Of a stretch of DNA of 22,452 nucleotides, positions 16,101 to 22,452 are shown piece by piece. Numbering within the stretch: the stretch's first letter is position 1; every line of letters starts with the position of its first letter. The stretch spans positions 1 through 22,452 of the forward strand of contig CBETVX010000049.1 of the NCBI GenBank assembly GCA_965539935.1, written 5' to 3'. Position numbers and translations under genes: made by a program. The notes beneath the pieces are model-generated. The model saw only the letters and a list, made by a program, of their open reading frames with translations, did no database searches and was not told the origin of the DNA. Origin of the DNA: CBETVX01 sp965539935 (GTDB lineage: Bacteria > Bacillota > Clostridia > Peptostreptococcales > Caminicellaceae).

Positions 16101-16219
16101 AAAATTATATTATGGAAGAAACCCTTTCAGTAAGCATCGAGAAAGTATCAGATGATAGTTTTGAAAAACATGATTTAAATGGACATGAAACAGGTATAAA
16201 ACTAGAAAAGGTTCAATAG
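13109..16219 (+). CDS. ileS: Isoleucyl-tRNA synthetase, type 2 with GXHH signature
   Basis: A class I synthetase of 1036 residues that charges tRNA-Ile. The length and QGYQVKRKAGWDTHGLPVE fit the eukaryote-like IleRS2 group. The ATP-binding signature at 56-59 is GIHH (GRPGIHHVI) in place of HIGH; the second signature KMSKS is intact at 592-596. The CP1 editing domain is present (VWTTTPWTLASNVAL), and cysteine pairs (CSRCG, CWRC, CEC, CEKC) may bind zinc. IleRS2 enzymes are known to resist mupirocin, and the swapped GXHH form has been reported to be highly resistant; this copy is predicted to be so by motif only. ATG follows AAAGGAAGG. It is a single-gene unit between its T-box and a terminator, with no second ileS in the window. 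Confidence 0.96.
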   Translation: MKKFEELSNLSVSENEKKISEFWDEINILDKCVETREGNESFVFYEGPPTANGRPGIHHVISRTLKDSVCRYKTMQGYQVKRKAGWDTHGLPVEIEVEKQLNLNNKQDIENYGIDKFNEKCRESVFKYEGLWKEMTKRMAYAIDLENPYITLDNDYIETIWWILDKFNKEGYIYEGHKILPYCSRCGTGLASHEVAQGYQEIKSNTVIVKFKVKDKDEYFLVWTTTPWTLASNVALTVNPEETYIKVKAEETGEIYYVEKTLAPEVIEGEYKVLEEYKGKDLEYMEYEQLMPFVKADKKAFFVTVADYVTTEDGTGIVHTAPAFGEDDYNTGKRYNLPVLQPVNEDGKYTTTPWEGMFVMDADIEVIKWLYEEGKLYKKQKMAHNYPHCWRCKTPLLYYAKPSWYIEMTKLKDKLIENNNGVEWYPDFVGEKRFGNWLENLNDWAISRSRYWGTPLNIWTCECGHKESIGSRKELVEKAIEDIDESIELHRPYVDDVHIKCEKCGGVMTRVTDVIDCWFDSGSMPFAQHHYPFENSENFFEELFPADYICEGIDQTRGWFYSLLAVSTFVTGKSPYKRVLVNDLILDKEGRKMSKSRGNTVDPFELFDKYGADVLRWYLLYVSPAWTPTKFDEDGLKEVQSKFFGTIKNVYNFFTLYANTDEIDPREFFIDYSDRPELDRWILSKFNNLVKAVRNYLDVFDLTKAVRTIQDFVNEDLSNWYIRRSRRRFWATELTEDKKAVYNTTFEILAGVCKLVAPFSPYLSEEMYRKLTGEESVHLSYYPEAKEELIDSKLEEKMDLVRDLVGLGRAAREAVRIKVRQPIGKVLIDGKYEELISDLVPLMKEELNVKEVVFEKDLKEYMNFGLKPNFPVAGPKLGAKIKVFGKVLAGLNGSEVVPKLEAGEGITLDLDGENFEITKDLVQINISAKEGFTVEMENNLFVILDTTLTKDLVDEGYAREFISKVQQIRKNNGYEMMDNIKIFYDGDDEIAEAVETFKNYIMEETLSVSIEKVSDDSFEKHDLNGHETGIKLEKVQ

Positions 16220-16225
16220 GCCACC

Positions 16226-16255
16226 AAAAAACTGGGCAGTTAGCCCAGTTTTTTA
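16226..16255 (+). terminator. Rho-independent terminator of ileS
   Basis: ACTGGGC (16231-16237) pairs with GCCCAGT (16243-16249) around AGTTA, with A and T arms and TTTTTT after the stem. Confidence 0.93.
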
Positions 16256-16260
16256 TTATA

Positions 16261-16289
16261 TTGACTTTTATAATTATACATAATATCAT
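16261..16289 (+). promoter_or_regulatory. Promoter candidate for the larA homologue
   Basis: TTGACT (16261-16266) and TATCAT (16284-16289) with 17 bp spacing. It lies between the ileS terminator and the gene, with a leader of about 30 nt. Confidence 0.5.
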
Positions 16290-16325
16290 ATATATATTCA
16301 CATATGACTATGTTGGAGGGATAGT

Positions 16326-17612
16326 ATGGAAAAATTCAAACTTAAATATGGTAAAGAAAATAGAACGTTTTCTATTGATAAAGGGAATTTATTAGGAATA
16401 ATTGAGGCAAAGGAAAATGAAGATAAGAAATTAGAGAAAGAAGTAGTATTAGATGCATTAGCAAATCCTATAAAATCACTTAAATTAAAAGAAATAGTAA
16501 ATAGAGGAGAAAAAATATGTATTATTATTTCTGATATAACTAGATTATGGCAGAGGATGAGCTTCTATCTTCCTTATATAGTAAATGAACTTATTGAGGG
16601 CGGGATTAAAGAAGAAGATATAGTATTTTTATGTGCCACTGGTTCCCATAGAAGACAAACTGATGAGGAGCATAGATTATTGCTTGGAGAAGAACTATTC
16701 AATAAATTTAAGATAATAGATCATGATTGTCATGATAAAGATAACCTTACCTATGTTGGAACTACAAGCTATGGAACACCTGTATATTTAAATAAAATTG
16801 CTTTAGAAAGCGATCATATAATCTTAACTGGTGCAGTAGTGTTCCATGACCTAGCGGGTTGGGGTGGAGGAAGAAAATCTATTTTACCTGGAATAGCAGC
16901 CTATGAATCCATTATGAAAAATCATTCTCTATCCCTTAGTCCAACTATAGGTGGAGGAATTCATCCAAAAGTAAAATGTGGTAATATAATAGAAAATCCT
17001 ATTCATAATGATATGATGGAAGCCATGGAATTTGTTAAACCTTCCTTTTTATTTAATGTGATTATAGATTCCGATGGCAATATTTTTGATGCAGTTGCAG
17101 GACATTATAAATATGCCCACGATATGGGAAGAAAAAAGGTAGATAATATAAACAGAATATATATTGAAGAAAAGGCCGATGTGGCTATTGTTTCAGCTGG
17201 AGGATATCCAAAGGATATAGATCTATATCAAGCCTCTAAGGCTTTAATAAATGCTAAAGAAGCAGTCAAAGAAGGTGGTCATATTATTTTACTGGCCCAG
17301 TGCATTGAAGGGGTGGGAAATAAAGAAATAGAAGATTTAATTTTAAATTACAAAGATATTATTGAAAGAGAAATGGAAGTTAGGAAAAAATATACCGTTG
17401 CTAAATTTATTGGGTATCTCATTGAGAAAATAGCATTAGATTATAACATTATATTAATATCTTCCATAGAAGAAGAATTACTAAAGAAAATAAATATAAA
17501 ATCGGCTAAGACTATAGAAGAAGCTTTAAAAATTATATACAAAGACGATACTAAAGAGTTAAAAACCTATATTATACCTAAAGGTAGTGAAGTTTTACCA
17601 ACCATAGAATAA
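16326..17612 (+). CDS. LarA-family nickel-pincer racemase homologue
   Basis: LarA proteins are lactate or other 2-hydroxyacid racemases/epimerases that use a nickel-pincer nucleotide. The 428 residues match the family. Residues that are functional in Lactobacillus plantarum LarA fall at equivalent positions: Asp70/Arg73 (ISDITR), His108 (GSHRR), His174 (VVFHD), Lys184 (GGGRKSILPG) and His200; Lys296 (GYPKD) corresponds to the late lysine. After DITR the sequence reads LWQRM, where many members have a proline-rich turn, so the substrate may differ from lactate. No larB, larC or larE (cofactor synthesis) is in the window. ATG follows GGAGGG. A weak AT hairpin is all that follows before the transporter promoter, so partial read-through is possible. 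Family is firm, substrate unknown. Confidence 0.87.
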   Translation: MEKFKLKYGKENRTFSIDKGNLLGIIEAKENEDKKLEKEVVLDALANPIKSLKLKEIVNRGEKICIIISDITRLWQRMSFYLPYIVNELIEGGIKEEDIVFLCATGSHRRQTDEEHRLLLGEELFNKFKIIDHDCHDKDNLTYVGTTSYGTPVYLNKIALESDHIILTGAVVFHDLAGWGGGRKSILPGIAAYESIMKNHSLSLSPTIGGGIHPKVKCGNIIENPIHNDMMEAMEFVKPSFLFNVIIDSDGNIFDAVAGHYKYAHDMGRKKVDNINRIYIEEKADVAIVSAGGYPKDIDLYQASKALINAKEAVKEGGHIILLAQCIEGVGNKEIEDLILNYKDIIEREMEVRKKYTVAKFIGYLIEKIALDYNIILISSIEEELLKKINIKSAKTIEEALKIIYKDDTKELKTYIIPKGSEVLPTIE

Positions 17613-17664
17613 TAGCTATGAAAAGTTTAAGAAATAAATTTTTAAGGAAAAATTAAAATAACTA

Positions 17665-17693
17665 TTGCATAATTATAAAGTATCATGTATAAT
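17665..17693 (+). promoter_or_regulatory. Promoter of the amino acid ABC transporter operon
   Basis: TTGCAT (17665-17670) and TATAAT (17688-17693) have a 17-bp spacer. The leader of about 49 nt shows no recognisable riboswitch or T-box. Confidence 0.7.
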
Positions 17694-17748
17694 ATAACGC
17701 ATAAATATTAATATGTGCATATAAATATAAACTAAAGGGGGAAATAAA

Positions 17749-18591
17749 TTGATTAATAATAAGCTTAAGAAATTAATAGTAGTTGTATTAGCAATAACGG
17801 TAATGTTAGCTTTTGCAGGGTGTCAAAGTGAAACATCAACTAGTGAAGATGCAGCAAATACAGAAGAAAATGTGGAGACTAAATTAGACGCCATTAAAGC
17901 CAAGGGCAAGATAGTACTGGGAACTGCAGCCGATTATCCACCCTATGAGTTTCATAAAGAAATAGATGGAAAAGATACAATTGTTGGATTTGATATTGAT
18001 ATTGCTGAGGCTATAGCCGAAGATTTAGGTGTTGAGTTAGAAATAAAGGATATGAAATTTGATGGACTTTTGGCGGCATTAGTTGCTGATAATATTGACT
18101 TTATCATAGCTGGTATGGTACCAAAACCTGAGAGAAAGGAAAGTGTTGATTTTTCAATACCATATTATCAAGCAGAGCAAAAAATATTAATTAAGGCAGA
18201 AGATAAAGATAAATTTAAGTCAGCGGAAGATTTTGCAGGATATATAGTTGGGGCACAAAAAGCAACTGTGCAAGAAGAAATAGCCCTTAATAAAATAGAA
18301 GGTGCAGAGGTTAAGTCTCTTAGTAAAATAACTGATTTAGTTTTAGAACTTAAAAACGATAAAATTGACGCCATTGTATTAGTAGCACCTGTTGCAGCAG
18401 CCTATGCAAAGCAAAATCCTGATCTGTATGTTCCAGATATGAGCCTAGGTAAAGAAGATGGAGTAGCAGTTGCGGTAAATAAAGGAAATGCAGAATTATT
18501 AGAAGAAATCAATAATAGTCTTCAAAAATTATTGGATTCAGGAAAAATTGACGAGTTTATCAGTGAAGCAACATTATTGGCAGATGAATAA
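17749..18591 (+). CDS. Polar amino acid ABC transporter, substrate-binding lipoprotein
   Basis: A 280-residue family 3 solute-binding protein. The N terminus has a positively charged start, a hydrophobic stretch and the lipobox LAFAGC with Cys25, so it should be a lipoprotein on the outer face of the membrane. A Ser/Thr/Glu-rich linker (26-45) follows. Binding-fold landmarks are GTAADYPPYEF (58-68), GFDIDIAEAIAEDLG (80-94) and PERKESVDFS (127-136), where Arg129 is the likely contact to the ligand carboxylate. The start is TTG behind AAAGGGGGAA. It is first in an SBP-permease-ATPase operon. The actual amino acid cannot be told from the sequence; arginine, glutamine and cystine are all possible. 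Confidence 0.92.
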   Translation: MINNKLKKLIVVVLAITVMLAFAGCQSETSTSEDAANTEENVETKLDAIKAKGKIVLGTAADYPPYEFHKEIDGKDTIVGFDIDIAEAIAEDLGVELEIKDMKFDGLLAALVADNIDFIIAGMVPKPERKESVDFSIPYYQAEQKILIKAEDKDKFKSAEDFAGYIVGAQKATVQEEIALNKIEGAEVKSLSKITDLVLELKNDKIDAIVLVAPVAAAYAKQNPDLYVPDMSLGKEDGVAVAVNKGNAELLEEINNSLQKLLDSGKIDEFISEATLLADE

Positions 18592-18602
18592 GGGGGATTA
18601 CT

Positions 18603-19262
18603 TTGGACATAGCATTCTTATCAAAGTATTATAAATTCTATTTAAAGGGAACAGGCATTACAATATTCGTATCCTTCTTTGGAGTTATATTTGGAGTAGT
18701 ATTAGGTATGATATTAGCCCTAATGAAACTTTCAAAGAAAAAAATTCTTAATAAACCGGCATCTATGTATATAAACTTTGTAAGAGGAACTCCTTTATTA
18801 GTTCAGGTTTTTTTAGTATATTATGGTCTTCCAAGGATAGGTGTTGGAATTCCAGATATTTGGTTGGTAATATTAGCGGTATCATTAAATAGTGCAGCTT
18901 ATGTGGCAGAAATAATTAGAGCAGGTATACAGTCTATAGATAAAGGTCAGATGGAAGCTGCAAGATCCTTAGGTATGCATCACAAAATGGCAATGAGATA
19001 TATAATAATTCCACAAGCCTTTAAAAATATATTACCGGCCTTAGGTAACGAGTTCATAATTCTTATAAAGGAATCAGCTATTATATCAATAGTTGGAATA
19101 CACGATCTTATGTATAATACCGATACATTAAGGGGAATTACCTATAAGCCATTTATTCCATTAGTTTATGCAGCAATTATTTATTTTATCTTAACATATT
19201 CATTATCTAAACTTTTACATGTGGCTGAAAGGAGGCTACGTATCGGTGATCAAGGTATCTAA
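18603..19262 (+). CDS. Polar amino acid ABC transporter permease
   Basis: A 219-residue HisM/GlnP-type permease with about five membrane segments (near 18-42, 55-75, 86-106, 142-165 and 184-205). The EAA loop that contacts the ATPase is MEAARSLGMHHKMAMRYIIIPQ (Glu118 to Gln138, Gly124 central). FVRGTPLLVQ at 59-68 is also typical. The start is TTG at 18603, with AAGGGGGA overlapping the end of the SBP gene 11 bp upstream. Its 3' end overlaps the ATPase gene by 17 bp. A single permease gene suggests a homodimeric channel. Confidence 0.92.
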   Translation: MDIAFLSKYYKFYLKGTGITIFVSFFGVIFGVVLGMILALMKLSKKKILNKPASMYINFVRGTPLLVQVFLVYYGLPRIGVGIPDIWLVILAVSLNSAAYVAEIIRAGIQSIDKGQMEAARSLGMHHKMAMRYIIIPQAFKNILPALGNEFIILIKESAIISIVGIHDLMYNTDTLRGITYKPFIPLVYAAIIYFILTYSLSKLLHVAERRLRIGDQGI

Positions 19263-19968
19263 TTTAAATAAAAAATTTGGAGATTTACATGTATTAAAAG
19301 GAATAAATGAACATATAAAAAAAGGAGAAGTAGTTGTAATAATAGGCCCAAGTGGTTCAGGAAAGAGTACTTTTTTAAGATGTCTTAATTTATTAGAAGA
19401 ACCTAGTGGTGGAGAAATTATATTTGAAGGTACATCTATAACCGATGGAGGGGCCGATATAAACAGACTTAGACAAAAAATGGGTATGGTTTTTCAAAAC
19501 TTCAATTTATTTCCCCATATGGATGTCATTGGCAATCTAACCCTTGCTCCCATAAAAGTAAAGGGTATGGAAAAAAATGAAGCAGAAAAAGTTGCAATAA
19601 ACCTATTAAAAAGTGTAGGTCTAGAAGATAAATCAAAAAGTTATCCAAAGCAATTGTCAGGAGGACAAAAACAAAGAGTAGCTATTGCTAGGGCTTTGGC
19701 TATGACTCCAGATGTCATGTTATTCGATGAGCCTACATCAGCCCTTGACCCAGAAATGGTAGGAGAGGTACTAGAAGTAATGAAAAAACTAGCTAAAGAA
19801 GGCATGACTATGGTGGTTGTTACCCATGAGATGGGATTTGCTAAAGAAGTAGGAACAAGAGTATTATTTATGGATGATGGCAAGATAGTAGAGCAAAATG
19901 AACCACATGAACTATTCAATAATCCAAAACATCATAGAACAAAAGAATTTCTTGCTAAAATTTTATAA
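19246..19968 (+). CDS. Polar amino acid ABC transporter ATP-binding protein
   Basis: A 240-residue GlnQ/ArtP-type ATPase on the cytoplasmic face. Walker A GPSGSGKST is at 34-42, Q-loop Gln84 (MVFQNFNLFPH), signature LSGGQ at 137-141, Walker B VMLFDEP with Asp161/Glu162, D-loop SALD and switch His194 (VVTHEMGFA). I start at GTG 19246, giving MIKVSNLNKKFG as in relatives, with GGAGG at 19231-19235. An in-frame ATG at 19219 would add nine residues upstream of that site and is less likely. It is the last gene of the operon; no clear terminator follows. Confidence 0.94.
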   Translation: MIKVSNLNKKFGDLHVLKGINEHIKKGEVVVIIGPSGSGKSTFLRCLNLLEEPSGGEIIFEGTSITDGGADINRLRQKMGMVFQNFNLFPHMDVIGNLTLAPIKVKGMEKNEAEKVAINLLKSVGLEDKSKSYPKQLSGGQKQRVAIARALAMTPDVMLFDEPTSALDPEMVGEVLEVMKKLAKEGMTMVVVTHEMGFAKEVGTRVLFMDDGKIVEQNEPHELFNNPKHHRTKEFLAKIL

Positions 19969-20001
19969 TCTTGAAACCTTTATAAAACTAGCCTATAGTC
20001 C

Positions 20002-20030
20002 TTGAATTTTCTATAACTAAAATATATAAT
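20002..20030 (+). promoter_or_regulatory. Promoter of the hemerythrin gene
   Basis: TTGAAT (20002-20007) and TATAAT (20025-20030) are separated by 17 bp. The leader would be about 37 nt, ending in the GGGGAGG site. Confidence 0.65.
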
Positions 20031-20073
20031 CAAAGTACAAATAGGTTGTAGAAAACTTAAGGGGAGGTGCAAT

Positions 20074-20487
20074 ATGTTTAAGTGGAAGGATTCATTCAGT
20101 ACGAATATTGAAGAGATTGACAATCAGCATAAAAAATTGATTGATATAGGTTCTAGGATAACGGATATAGTAATGGCAAAGGATGGATTAGACCATTATG
20201 ATGAGATAATAGAATTAATCAATGAGCTTAAGGATTACACTGTATATCATTTCAATTATGAAGAAAATCTTCTAGAAAAGTATGGCTATAAGGACTTAAA
20301 GAGACATAAACTACAGCACTTTAAGTTTATTCAAAAGATTTCTGAGTTTATTGATAAAGACATAGACGATAATCAAAAAGAAGTAACTATAGAAATGATG
20401 GTATTCCTTGCAGATTGGATAGAAAATCATATACTTAAAGTAGATGCACAATATAGTGAGTATTTAAATAATCTTGGAGTACACTAA
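20074..20487 (+). CDS. Bacteriohemerythrin
   Basis: A single-domain hemerythrin of 137 residues, a four-helix bundle with a di-iron centre that binds oxygen. All seven expected ligands are visible: His19 (DNQH), His59 and Glu63 (YHFNYEE), His78, His82 (HKLQH), His119 and Asp124 (NHILKVD). In anaerobes such proteins are thought to scavenge or sense oxygen; here it is a stand-alone domain without a signalling partner. The window also encodes oxygen-sensitive PflB, so an oxygen-protection role is plausible but inferred. ATG follows GGGGAGG. Own promoter and own terminator. Confidence 0.95.
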   Translation: MFKWKDSFSTNIEEIDNQHKKLIDIGSRITDIVMAKDGLDHYDEIIELINELKDYTVYHFNYEENLLEKYGYKDLKRHKLQHFKFIQKISEFIDKDIDDNQKEVTIEMMVFLADWIENHILKVDAQYSEYLNNLGVH

Positions 20488-20513
20488 GACCTTAATTATT
20501 AGGGTCTTTTTTA
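20486..20513 (+). terminator. Terminator of the hemerythrin gene
   Basis: AAGACCTTAA (20486-20495) pairs with TTAGGGTCTT (20499-20508), one G-U pair, loop TTA, followed by TTTT. The stem begins inside the stop codon. From 20514 to 20740 the DNA is AT-rich and I see no gene and no confident promoter. Confidence 0.88.
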
Positions 20514-20740
20514 TTGTACTTTATTTTTTACAGCACCTTTCTATACTCATAATTTTACTTTTATCATATTTTACTATTGTTACCAATTCCGTAAAAAAGT
20601 GATCTAAATAGTCAGTTAATATTTAAAAATGTTAAATTTTATAAGTAAAATTATAGAATTTATAAAAAATAGTAAAGTCTTAGAAGGTAATAGAATATCT
20701 TTATTAATGATGAGTATAAATTATGAAAGGTGTGATATTT

Positions 20741-21418
20741 ATGTATAATTACTTTTGGCGACATCCCTACAATTTGTACAGGGAACAAAGACCTATGGTA
20801 CCACCTCAAATACCAGATACATCCTATGTGAGAATACTACATGCATCACCAGACGCTCCACCGGTAGATATTTATATTAATAATATGAAGACAGTGTCTA
20901 ATCTAGCCTACAAAGATTTCACAGAATACCTTCAACTGGCTCCAGGAAGATACAATGTAAAAGTATTTCCTACAGGTCAGAGAAATAATCCTGTTATTAA
21001 TACTAATGTTGATATTCCACCTAGAGCAATTCTTACTGTTGCGGCGGTAGATAAACTTGAAAATATAGGTTTATTACCTATAGAGGATACACCATTACCA
21101 ACGGGGCAAGGAAGGGCATATATCAGATTTGGCCATCTATCCCCAAATGCTCCTAAAGTAGATATAAGGCTTCCAAATGGAAAAGTTATATTTGAAAATG
21201 TTGAGTTTAAAGAAGTAACTGATTATATTTCTGCCTATCCAGGAAATTATGGATTAGAGGTTTATGTAGCTGATACAGATCAAAGAGTACTGCAAGTTCC
21301 AAATGTAATGTTAAAACCTAATAGAATATATACAGTATATGCAGTTGGGCTTGTGGGAGAAGAACCACCACTTGAAGTTTTGATACCACTAGACGGAAAT
21401 ACCTATATAAATGTATAA
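20741..21418 (+). CDS. Two-repeat DUF4397 protein
   Basis: A 225-residue protein with two DUF4397-like units of about 90 residues. Unit one begins YVRILHASPDAPPVDIYI (about 27-44) and has LAPGRYNVKVF; unit two begins YIRFGHLSPNAPKVDIRL (about 127-144) and has AYPGNYGLEVYV. Each ends in a strand-rich segment (ILTVAAV, IYTVYAVG). A short aromatic and basic N terminus, MYNYFWRHPYNLYREQRP, comes first. There is no signal peptide or anchor, so it may be cytoplasmic or deposited on a forespore; DUF4397 proteins elsewhere are often surface-related. I start at ATG 20741 with AAAGGTG upstream; an ATG at 20723 precedes that site. Function unknown. Confidence 0.8.
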   Translation: MYNYFWRHPYNLYREQRPMVPPQIPDTSYVRILHASPDAPPVDIYINNMKTVSNLAYKDFTEYLQLAPGRYNVKVFPTGQRNNPVINTNVDIPPRAILTVAAVDKLENIGLLPIEDTPLPTGQGRAYIRFGHLSPNAPKVDIRLPNGKVIFENVEFKEVTDYISAYPGNYGLEVYVADTDQRVLQVPNVMLKPNRIYTVYAVGLVGEEPPLEVLIPLDGNTYINV

Positions 21419-21448
21419 AAACATTAAAAATAGTGACAATTACAATTT

Positions 21449-21488
21449 TACTCCATACTACAATATGTAGTTTGGAGTATTTTGTTTT
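21449..21488 (+). terminator. Terminator of the DUF4397 gene
   Basis: ACTCCATACTACA (21450-21462) pairs with TGTAGTTTGGAGT (21466-21478), one mismatch, loop ATA, followed by ATTTTGTTTT. Confidence 0.85.
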
Positions 21489-21518
21489 ATAAAATACTTA
21501 AAAAAGATTATTTTTATA

Positions 21519-21547
21519 TTGACAAATATTGAAAAATATAGTAATCT
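21519..21547 (+). promoter_or_regulatory. Promoter of the cold-shock gene
   Basis: TTGACA (21519-21524) with TAATCT (21542-21547), 17 bp apart. The implied start near 21553 gives a leader of about 160 nt, long compared with the other genes here and typical for cold-shock mRNAs. Confidence 0.6.
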
Positions 21548-21552
21548 TTTTA

Positions 21553-21712
21553 TGGTACTACCTTTATCCGAATGCTTATAAATTAAGTACTCTTGTTTAC
21601 AAAAGTAAAGAATTGATTGGCCTTTGGATAAGTGTATTTTACTTAAAGATAGTAAAATACATGGGTAACTATGTGTTACTCAATGAATTTTTGATTTTTA
21701 GGAGGATGTTAA
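21553..21712 (+). promoter_or_regulatory. Structured 5' leader of the cold-shock mRNA
   Basis: Two hairpins lie in tandem just before the ribosome site. TGTATTTTACT (21633-21643) pairs perfectly with AGTAAAATACA (21651-21661), loop of 7 nt. GGGTAAC (21663-21669) pairs with GTTACTC (21675-21681), one G-U pair, loop of 5 nt. AGGAGG follows at 21700-21705. No T tract follows, so these are not terminators. A role in temperature-dependent translation or mRNA stability is inferred from the gene and from cspA leaders elsewhere. Confidence 0.6.
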
Positions 21713-21913
21713 ATGAAAACAGGTACAGTAAAATGGTTCAACTCTGAAAAAGGTTATGGATTCTTATCAGTAGAAGGAGAAAATGATGTATTCGTACACT
21801 TTTCTGCTATCCAAGGAGAAGGATTCAAGACTTTAGAAGAAGGTCAAGAAGTTGAATTTGAAATCGTTGAAGGCGAAAAAGGACCTCAAGCTGCAAACGT
21901 TGTAAAATTATAA
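21713..21913 (+). CDS. Cold-shock protein (CspA family)
   Basis: A 66-residue single cold-shock domain, an OB-fold RNA/single-stranded DNA chaperone. It opens MKTGTVKWFNSEKGYGF; RNP1 is KGYGFLSV (14-21) and RNP2 is VFVHFSAI (27-34). The length matches CspA/CspB. The ATG has a strong AGGAGG 7 nt upstream. Codons are A/T-rich but with more C-ending codons (AAC, TTC, ATC) than most genes here, as expected for a highly expressed gene. Monocistronic with its own long leader and terminator. Confidence 0.97.
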   Translation: MKTGTVKWFNSEKGYGFLSVEGENDVFVHFSAIQGEGFKTLEEGQEVEFEIVEGEKGPQAANVVKL

Positions 21914-21954
21914 TTCAATTATTTGACTATAGATTGATTATAATAATACAATAC

Positions 21955-21991
21955 CGACTTGCATACACATGCAAGTCGTTTGTTGTTTTTT
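21955..21991 (+). terminator. Terminator of the cold-shock gene
   Basis: CGACTTGCAT (21955-21964) pairs perfectly with ATGCAAGTCG (21969-21978), loop ACAC, followed by TTTGTTGTTTTTT. Confidence 0.93.
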
Positions 21992-22113
21992 GAAAATTAT
22001 ATATAATATAAATGATAGATAAATTATAGATATTTAGTAAATTAATGTAAAAAAAATATAATAAAGAATATATTTCTAATTTTAAAAATAATTTCAAATT
22101 TAAAAAGTTTTAA

Positions 22114-22141
22114 TTGACTTGAATAGCATATTTGATAATAT
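22114..22141 (+). promoter_or_regulatory. Possible promoter of the LacI-family gene
   Basis: TTGACT (22114-22119) with TAATAT (22136-22141), 16 bp apart. The surrounding DNA (21992-22160) is very AT-rich, so chance matches are likely. Confidence 0.4.
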
Positions 22142-22176
22142 TACTATATATTAGCAATTAAAGAAAGGGAGTTATC

Positions 22177-22452
22177 ATGAGTGTAACCATTAAAGATATA
22201 GCTAAAATAGCAGGAGTATCACATTCAACAGTATCAAGAGCCTTAAACAACTCAAGTTTGATAAATGAAGAAACAAAGAAAAGAATTATGGATATTGCTA
22301 GGGAATTAAACTATTCGCCAAATACTAGCGCTAGGAATTTAGTTCTTTCTAAGTCATATAATATAGGCATATTCTTTTCTAGTATTCATTATGGGACTTC
22401 TCCATATTTCTTTCATAATGTAATAAAAACTATTAATAAAAAAGTAAAAGAC
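22177..22452 (+). CDS. LacI-family transcriptional regulator (N-terminal part, cut by window)
   Basis: The first 92 codons are present. The LacI helix-turn-helix is clear: VTIKDIAKIAGVSHSTVSRALN (3-24), then the hinge-side helix ETKKRIMDIARELNYSPNTSARNL. The start of the periplasmic-binding-protein-like sensor domain follows (SYNIGIFFS). ATG follows AAAGGGAG. Members repress sugar or nucleoside genes, often the ones next to them, so the targets are probably beyond the window edge. In Gram-positive bacteria CcpA is of this family and works with Ser46-phosphorylated HPr, but nothing here shows this copy is CcpA. Confidence 0.93.
   Translation, partial: MSVTIKDIAKIAGVSHSTVSRALNNSSLINEETKKRIMDIARELNYSPNTSARNLVLSKSYNIGIFFSSIHYGTSPYFFHNVIKTINKKVKD

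Noticed and set aside
21529..21747. 72-residue open frame over the cold-shock leader
   Set aside because: It begins within the promoter, overlaps the start of the cold-shock gene in another frame and has no ribosome site.
21923..21949. TTGACT with TATAAT-like boxes between the cold-shock gene and its terminator
   Set aside because: Spacing to TATAAT is only 10 bp, and transcription would stop at once in the following terminator.
1..22452. CRISPR array, tRNA, rRNA, integrase or toxin-antitoxin genes
   Set aside because: I looked for regular spaced repeats, cloverleaf-like elements and known protein signatures and saw none beyond the maturase remnant.

Overview
The window is AT-rich DNA from an anaerobic, low-GC Gram-positive bacterium. 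The gene content (pyruvate formate-lyase, bacteriohemerythrin, T-box leaders, HPr with a regulatory serine, strong GGAGG ribosome sites, frequent TTG/GTG starts) points to Clostridia, perhaps a Tissierellia-like lineage. The taxonomic call is an inference from gene content only. It reads as a chromosomal housekeeping region. There is no phage, CRISPR array, rRNA or tRNA. The only mobile-element trace is a short maturase remnant.

Layout. Positions 1-420 hold the last 15 codons of an unidentified gene and ptsH (HPr), closed by a hairpin shared with a convergent PIN-PhoH ATPase gene (422-1774, minus strand). From about 2010 a consensus promoter with a perfect palindrome in its spacer drives pflB and then pflA, ending in a strong terminator. 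After that come a 43-codon group II intron maturase remnant, a short-chain dehydrogenase, a 371-bp degenerate spacer, a YhaM-type 3'-5' exoribonuclease and a small STAS/SpoIIAA-like protein.

Positions 8107-16254 are dominated by two aminoacyl-tRNA synthetase genes, each behind a complete T-box leader. asnS has an AAC (Asn) specifier and ileS has an ATC (Ile) specifier. Between them lies a two-gene operon: a glutamate-cysteine ligase-like enzyme and a glutathionylspermidine-synthase-like ATP-grasp ligase, which together look like a two-step pathway to a gamma-glutamyl thiol. The IleRS is of the eukaryote-like type 2 and carries GIHH in place of the usual HIGH signature.

Positions 16326-19968 hold a LarA-family nickel-pincer racemase homologue, then an SBP-permease-ATPase polar amino acid importer. 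The right end has bacteriohemerythrin, a two-repeat DUF4397 protein, a cold-shock protein with a structured ~160-nt leader, and the first 92 codons of a LacI-family regulator cut by the window edge.

Most genes are familiar. The less routine items are the unassigned product of the ligase pair, the palindrome in the pfl promoter, the GXHH isoleucyl-tRNA synthetase, the tandem hairpins in the cold-shock leader, and the maturase remnant. I did not find a clearly new multi-gene system.
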